Assembly (NCBI RefSeq): GCF_009193215.1
Contig: NZ_VYVA01000002.1
Location: forward strand, 423,587 to 487,586
From: Flavicella marina
GTDB taxonomy: Bacteria > Bacteroidota > Bacteroidia > Flavobacteriales > Flavobacteriaceae
Length of the DNA stretch: 64,000 nucleotides
Reading direction: 5' to 3'
The notes under the pieces are model-generated. The model had not been told where the DNA came from. It made no database searches and saw only the letters and a list, made by a program, of their open reading frames with translations. Of the stretch, positions 61,591 through 64,000 are shown piece after piece; position 1 is the first letter of the stretch, and each line of letters starts with the position of its first letter. The translations under genes and the position numbers were made by a program.

Positions 61591-62049
61591 ATGCAAAAGA
61601 CCATAAATATTCAAAATAAAAAAGCTCGATTCGAGTTTGAGATTTTAGACACATATACTGCTGGTATTCAGTTAACAGGTACTGAAATCAAATCAATTCG
61701 AAATAGCAAAGCAAGAATTACAGAAAGTTTTTGTGAATTCAACGAACAAGGAGAATTGTTCGTAATCAATATGTATATTGAAGAATATACTTATGGTCAT
61801 TCATACAACCACAATCCTAAGAGCTCTCGACGCCTTTTATTGAACAAAAAAGAGCTGAAAAAATTAGAAAGACAAGTTCAAAATGTCGGTTTAACGATTG
61901 TTCCTTTAAAATTATTTATCACGGATAAAGGTTGGGCAAAACTTACTATTGCTTTGTGTAAAGGAAAAAAACTACACGACAAAAGAAATACTTTAAAAGA
62001 TAGAGATAACAAAAGAGACTTAGATCGAATCAAAAAAAACTTTAGATGA
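61591..62049 (+). CDS. smpB: SsrA-binding protein
   Basis: A 152-residue protein, the normal size. NKKARFEFEILDTYTAGIQL (20 residues) and GTEIKSIRNSKARITESFCEF are the family signatures, followed by GWAKLTIALCKGKKLHDKR in the C-terminal basic region and the K/R-rich tail. It binds tmRNA and the ribosome to rescue stalled translation. Its stop overlaps the next ATG by four bases (ATGA). The promoter spacing implies a leaderless mRNA. Confidence 0.96.
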   Translation: MQKTINIQNKKARFEFEILDTYTAGIQLTGTEIKSIRNSKARITESFCEFNEQGELFVINMYIEEYTYGHSYNHNPKSSRRLLLNKKELKKLERQVQNVGLTIVPLKLFITDKGWAKLTIALCKGKKLHDKRNTLKDRDNKRDLDRIKKNFR

Positions 62050-62939
62050 AAACACTGACCGTTTTTGCCAATATGATTCGTTGGAAAAATCTGCTGTTAT
62101 TATTCTTTAGTTTGTTTCTTTTTAAATATCGATTGTTTGTTTTTTTTGAAACCACCTCAATACTTTCTGATTTTCAGTTTTTTATTTTTCTAATCAGTGT
62201 TTTATTCATCGCGTTAGGAGGATATTTGATTAACGATTATTTCGATATTGAGTGTGATTTGATAAATAAACCTGAAAAAGTGTATGTGCCAAACATCATT
62301 TCAAAAAGAAATTTAATATATCTATATACATTTATTACTGCTGTCGGGGTATCAGCCGGAATCTACCTATCATTGATCTTAGATAGAAATTTCTATGCAT
62401 TGATATTTATTGGAATTGCATTTTTACTATTTATCTATTCTTATCGCTTAAAAGCAATTGCAATAATAGGCAACATTACCATAGCAACGCTTATTGCTTA
62501 TACTACAATTTTACTCCTACTTATCGATACAGATATGAATGTTGAAAACCAAGGTGTTTTTTTACTTATATTACTTGCCGTTTTTTCTTTCTTACTAAAT
62601 TTTCAGAGAGAATTGGTTAAAGACATTGAAGATATTCAAGGAGACTACAAAGCTCGTTACAAAACACTACCGATAATTTTAGGAATTGAACGAACAGTAA
62701 AAATAATACTAACACTCTCTGTTCTTCCACTCTATCTTTTGATTGATTTCATATGGAGGTATTTCGAAGGTCAAGTTTATGTACAAATTTTTGGATTCTT
62801 TTTTATCATCATCCCATATATCTTTTTTTGCTATACATTGCACAAAGCAACTCACAAAAAAGAATTTCACCAAGCAAGTTCGTTGTTAAAATTTATACTT
62901 GCATCAGGACTTCTATTAATTTTATTGACAACTATTTAA
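62046..62939 (+). CDS. UbiA-family prenyltransferase
   Basis: A 297-residue membrane protein with about eight to nine helices. The first Asp-rich motif is NDYFDIECDLINKPEK (N-D-x-x-D-x-x-x-D) and the second is KDIEDIQGDYKARYKTLP. These bind prenyl diphosphate/Mg. The sequence is of the geranylgeranylglycerol-phosphate or UbiA/MenA-like type common in Bacteroidota; the acceptor is not certain. It sits between smpB (four-base overlap) and maf (one base gap). Confidence 0.88.
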   Translation: MKTLTVFANMIRWKNLLLLFFSLFLFKYRLFVFFETTSILSDFQFFIFLISVLFIALGGYLINDYFDIECDLINKPEKVYVPNIISKRNLIYLYTFITAVGVSAGIYLSLILDRNFYALIFIGIAFLLFIYSYRLKAIAIIGNITIATLIAYTTILLLLIDTDMNVENQGVFLLILLAVFSFLLNFQRELVKDIEDIQGDYKARYKTLPIILGIERTVKIILTLSVLPLYLLIDFIWRYFEGQVYVQIFGFFFIIIPYIFFCYTLHKATHKKEFHQASSLLKFILASGLLLILLTTI

Positions 62940-62940
62940 T

Positions 62941-63525
62941 ATGTTACATTCAATCTCAGAAAAATTCAACATTATTCTTGCATCAGGATCTCCGAGACGT
63001 CAACAATTTTTTAAAGATTTGAACATTCCTTTTTCAGTTCAACTTTTTGATGTAGAAGAAATATATCCAGACAATTTAAACAGAGAACAAATCACTAATT
63101 ATTTAGCAGAATTAAAATCAGTTCCTTTTAACGAGATACTGAGGCCCAACGATCTTGTAATTACCTCAGACACAATAGTATGGTTTGAGAACAAAGCACT
63201 TGGAAAACCTAAAACCAAAGAAGAAGCATTGGCTATTTTAACTTCATTGTCTGGGAATTTCCATGAAGTCATCACATCGGTAAGCTTCAAAACGCAGGAT
63301 AAAACACATACGCTACACGATAGTACAAAAGTTTTTTTCAAAACACTTACAACTGATGAAATTGAGTTCTATATAGATAATTATAAACCTTATGATAAAG
63401 CAGGTAGTTATGGAATACAAGAATGGATCGGTTATATTGGTGTTGAAAAAATTGAAGGCGATTACTTTAACGTAATGGGGTTACCGGTAAACAAAGTATA
63501 TCATTACTTAAAAAACCTGCTATAA
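62941..63525 (+). CDS. maf: Maf-family nucleoside triphosphate pyrophosphatase
   Basis: A 194-residue protein. ILASGSPRRQQFFKDL is the N-terminal signature, TSDTIVWFENKALGKPK carries the Asp, and SYGIQEWIGYIGVEKIEGDYFNVMGLPV in part is the C-terminal motif with the conserved DYFNVMGLP. Maf proteins hydrolyse non-canonical or canonical NTPs/dNTPs (dTTP/UTP type) and affect cell division. It is the third gene of the smpB unit. Confidence 0.95.
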   Translation: MLHSISEKFNIILASGSPRRQQFFKDLNIPFSVQLFDVEEIYPDNLNREQITNYLAELKSVPFNEILRPNDLVITSDTIVWFENKALGKPKTKEEALAILTSLSGNFHEVITSVSFKTQDKTHTLHDSTKVFFKTLTTDEIEFYIDNYKPYDKAGSYGIQEWIGYIGVEKIEGDYFNVMGLPVNKVYHYLKNLL

Positions 63526-63600
63526 TTCAAACATATCCCCTTCAATTTTCCGGTGATTTTCGCTTAAAAAACACCCCATAAAAAAGAAGAAAATAATACA

Positions 63601-63629
63601 TTGTTTACTTTATAAAATTATTACTTTTG
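63601..63629 (+). promoter_or_regulatory. Promoter of the transketolase C-terminal subunit gene
   Basis: TTG at 63601-63603 and TACTTTTG at 63622-63629 are separated by 18 bases and end 27 bases before the ATG at 63657. Confidence 0.6.
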
Positions 63630-63656
63630 TACCACACTAATCGTATATAAAATACA

Positions 63657-64000
63657 ATGAAAAAATACACTTTTACTGAGAAAAAAGATACGCGTTCTGG
63701 TTTTGGAGCTGGTTTAGCAGAATTAGGAAGAACAAACCCAAATGTTGTGGCACTTTGTGCAGATTTGATTGGTTCTTTAAAAATGGACAAGTTTATTGAA
63801 GAAAACCCAGATCGTTTTTTCCAAATTGGTATTGCTGAAGCAAATATGATTGGTATTGCGGCTGGACTTACCATCGGAGGTAAAATCCCTTTTACAGGTA
63901 CTTTTGCCAACTTTTCTACAGGAAGAGTTTACGATCAAATTCGTCAATCTGTTGCCTACTCAGATAAAAACGTAAAAATTTGTGCTTCTCACGCTGGATT
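63657..64000 (+). CDS. Transketolase, C-terminal (pyrimidine-binding) subunit, cut by window edge
   Basis: The first about 114 codons of a transketolase-like family. The start ([20 protein letters not shown]), the acidic cofactor patch ([17 protein letters not shown]), and the motif [20 protein letters not shown] with the TPP-activating Glu are typical of the split transketolase C-terminal half. The N-terminal half should be encoded elsewhere, perhaps just upstream in other genomes, but not in this window. It acts in the pentose phosphate pathway. The 3' part is missing. Confidence 0.92.
   Translation, partial: MKKYTFTEKKDTRSGFGAGLAELGRTNPNVVALCADLIGSLKMDKFIEENPDRFFQIGIAEANMIGIAAGLTIGGKIPFTGTFANFSTGRVYDQIRQSVAYSDKNVKICASHAG

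Noticed and set aside
1..64000. CRISPR array, insertion sequence, prophage or integrated element
   Set aside because: No regularly spaced repeats, transposase, integrase or tRNA-associated attachment repeats were found on reading.

Overview
The window looks like a chromosome segment of a marine Flavobacteriaceae bacterium (phylum Bacteroidota). The DNA is AT-rich. Many genes are preceded by the Bacteroidetes -7 element TAnnTTTG, sometimes with a TTG 18-20 bp upstream, and have no Shine-Dalgarno sequence. The gene content fits this group: YtxJ, a LuxC-like acyl-CoA reductase beside serC, an ACT-less serA, a UMF1-type MFS protein, Tat-exported PhoD, a sulfatase and McrB-like N-terminal sequences. 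The genus cannot be fixed from sequence reading alone. I saw no rRNA, tRNA, CRISPR array, insertion sequence or prophage. No gap longer than about 300 bases lacks a gene.

Layout. 1-3.8 kb: truncated sulfatase, divergent autoregulated TetR gene, FadL/OmpP1-like porin. 4.1-8.6 kb: a three-gene type I export operon (ABC exporter, HlyD, TolC) whose ATPase domain is degenerate at several catalytic motifs. 8.6-20.3 kb, all minus strand: PhoD phosphatase, LytS/LytR-type two-component pair, HtrA-like protease, YG-rich lipoprotein, K+ channel, MFS protein, a UDG / MoxR-like ATPase / vWA operon, and ytxJ. 20.5-29.2 kb: clpB, DUF1761 protein, threonylcarbamoyl-AMP synthase, cysS-yidD-lgt, Lrp regulator, M14 carboxypeptidase. 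29.4-37.3 kb: XRE regulator, M1 and M28 peptidases, patatin and several membrane or lipoprotein unknowns. 37.3-38.7 kb: two YeeE/YedE half-transporters with an ArsR regulator. 38.7-42.2 kb: a putative short transcript with a 19-codon ORF, then luxC-like, serC and serA. 42.4 kb: a stand-alone McrB N-terminal-like protein. 43.1-53.5 kb: a six-gene operon of exported proteins of types typical of Planctomycetes/Verrucomicrobia (DUF1549/DUF1553, DUF1501, NHL propeller, cytochrome-domain and di-heme peroxidase-like proteins, SGNH hydrolase) facing a divergent AraC regulator. 53.6-64 kb: a housekeeping stretch (yggS, exonuclease-GIY-YIG fusion, voltage-gated channel, miaA, thioesterase, dapD, two unknown proteins, smpB, UbiA-like, maf, start of the transketolase C-terminal subunit).

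Most notable points: (i) two paralogous 33-residue single-helix microproteins (12262-12363 and 19674-19775), each the first cistron immediately before a larger gene; (ii) the 43-52.5 kb redox/hydrolase operon with GACAAA repeats in the divergent control region; (iii) a promoter - tiny ORF - terminator unit at 38740-38917 next to sulfur-transport and serine genes; (iv) the exporter with a degenerate ATPase; (v) perfect inverted repeats with GTTACAAA half-sites lying on -7 elements at two loci.
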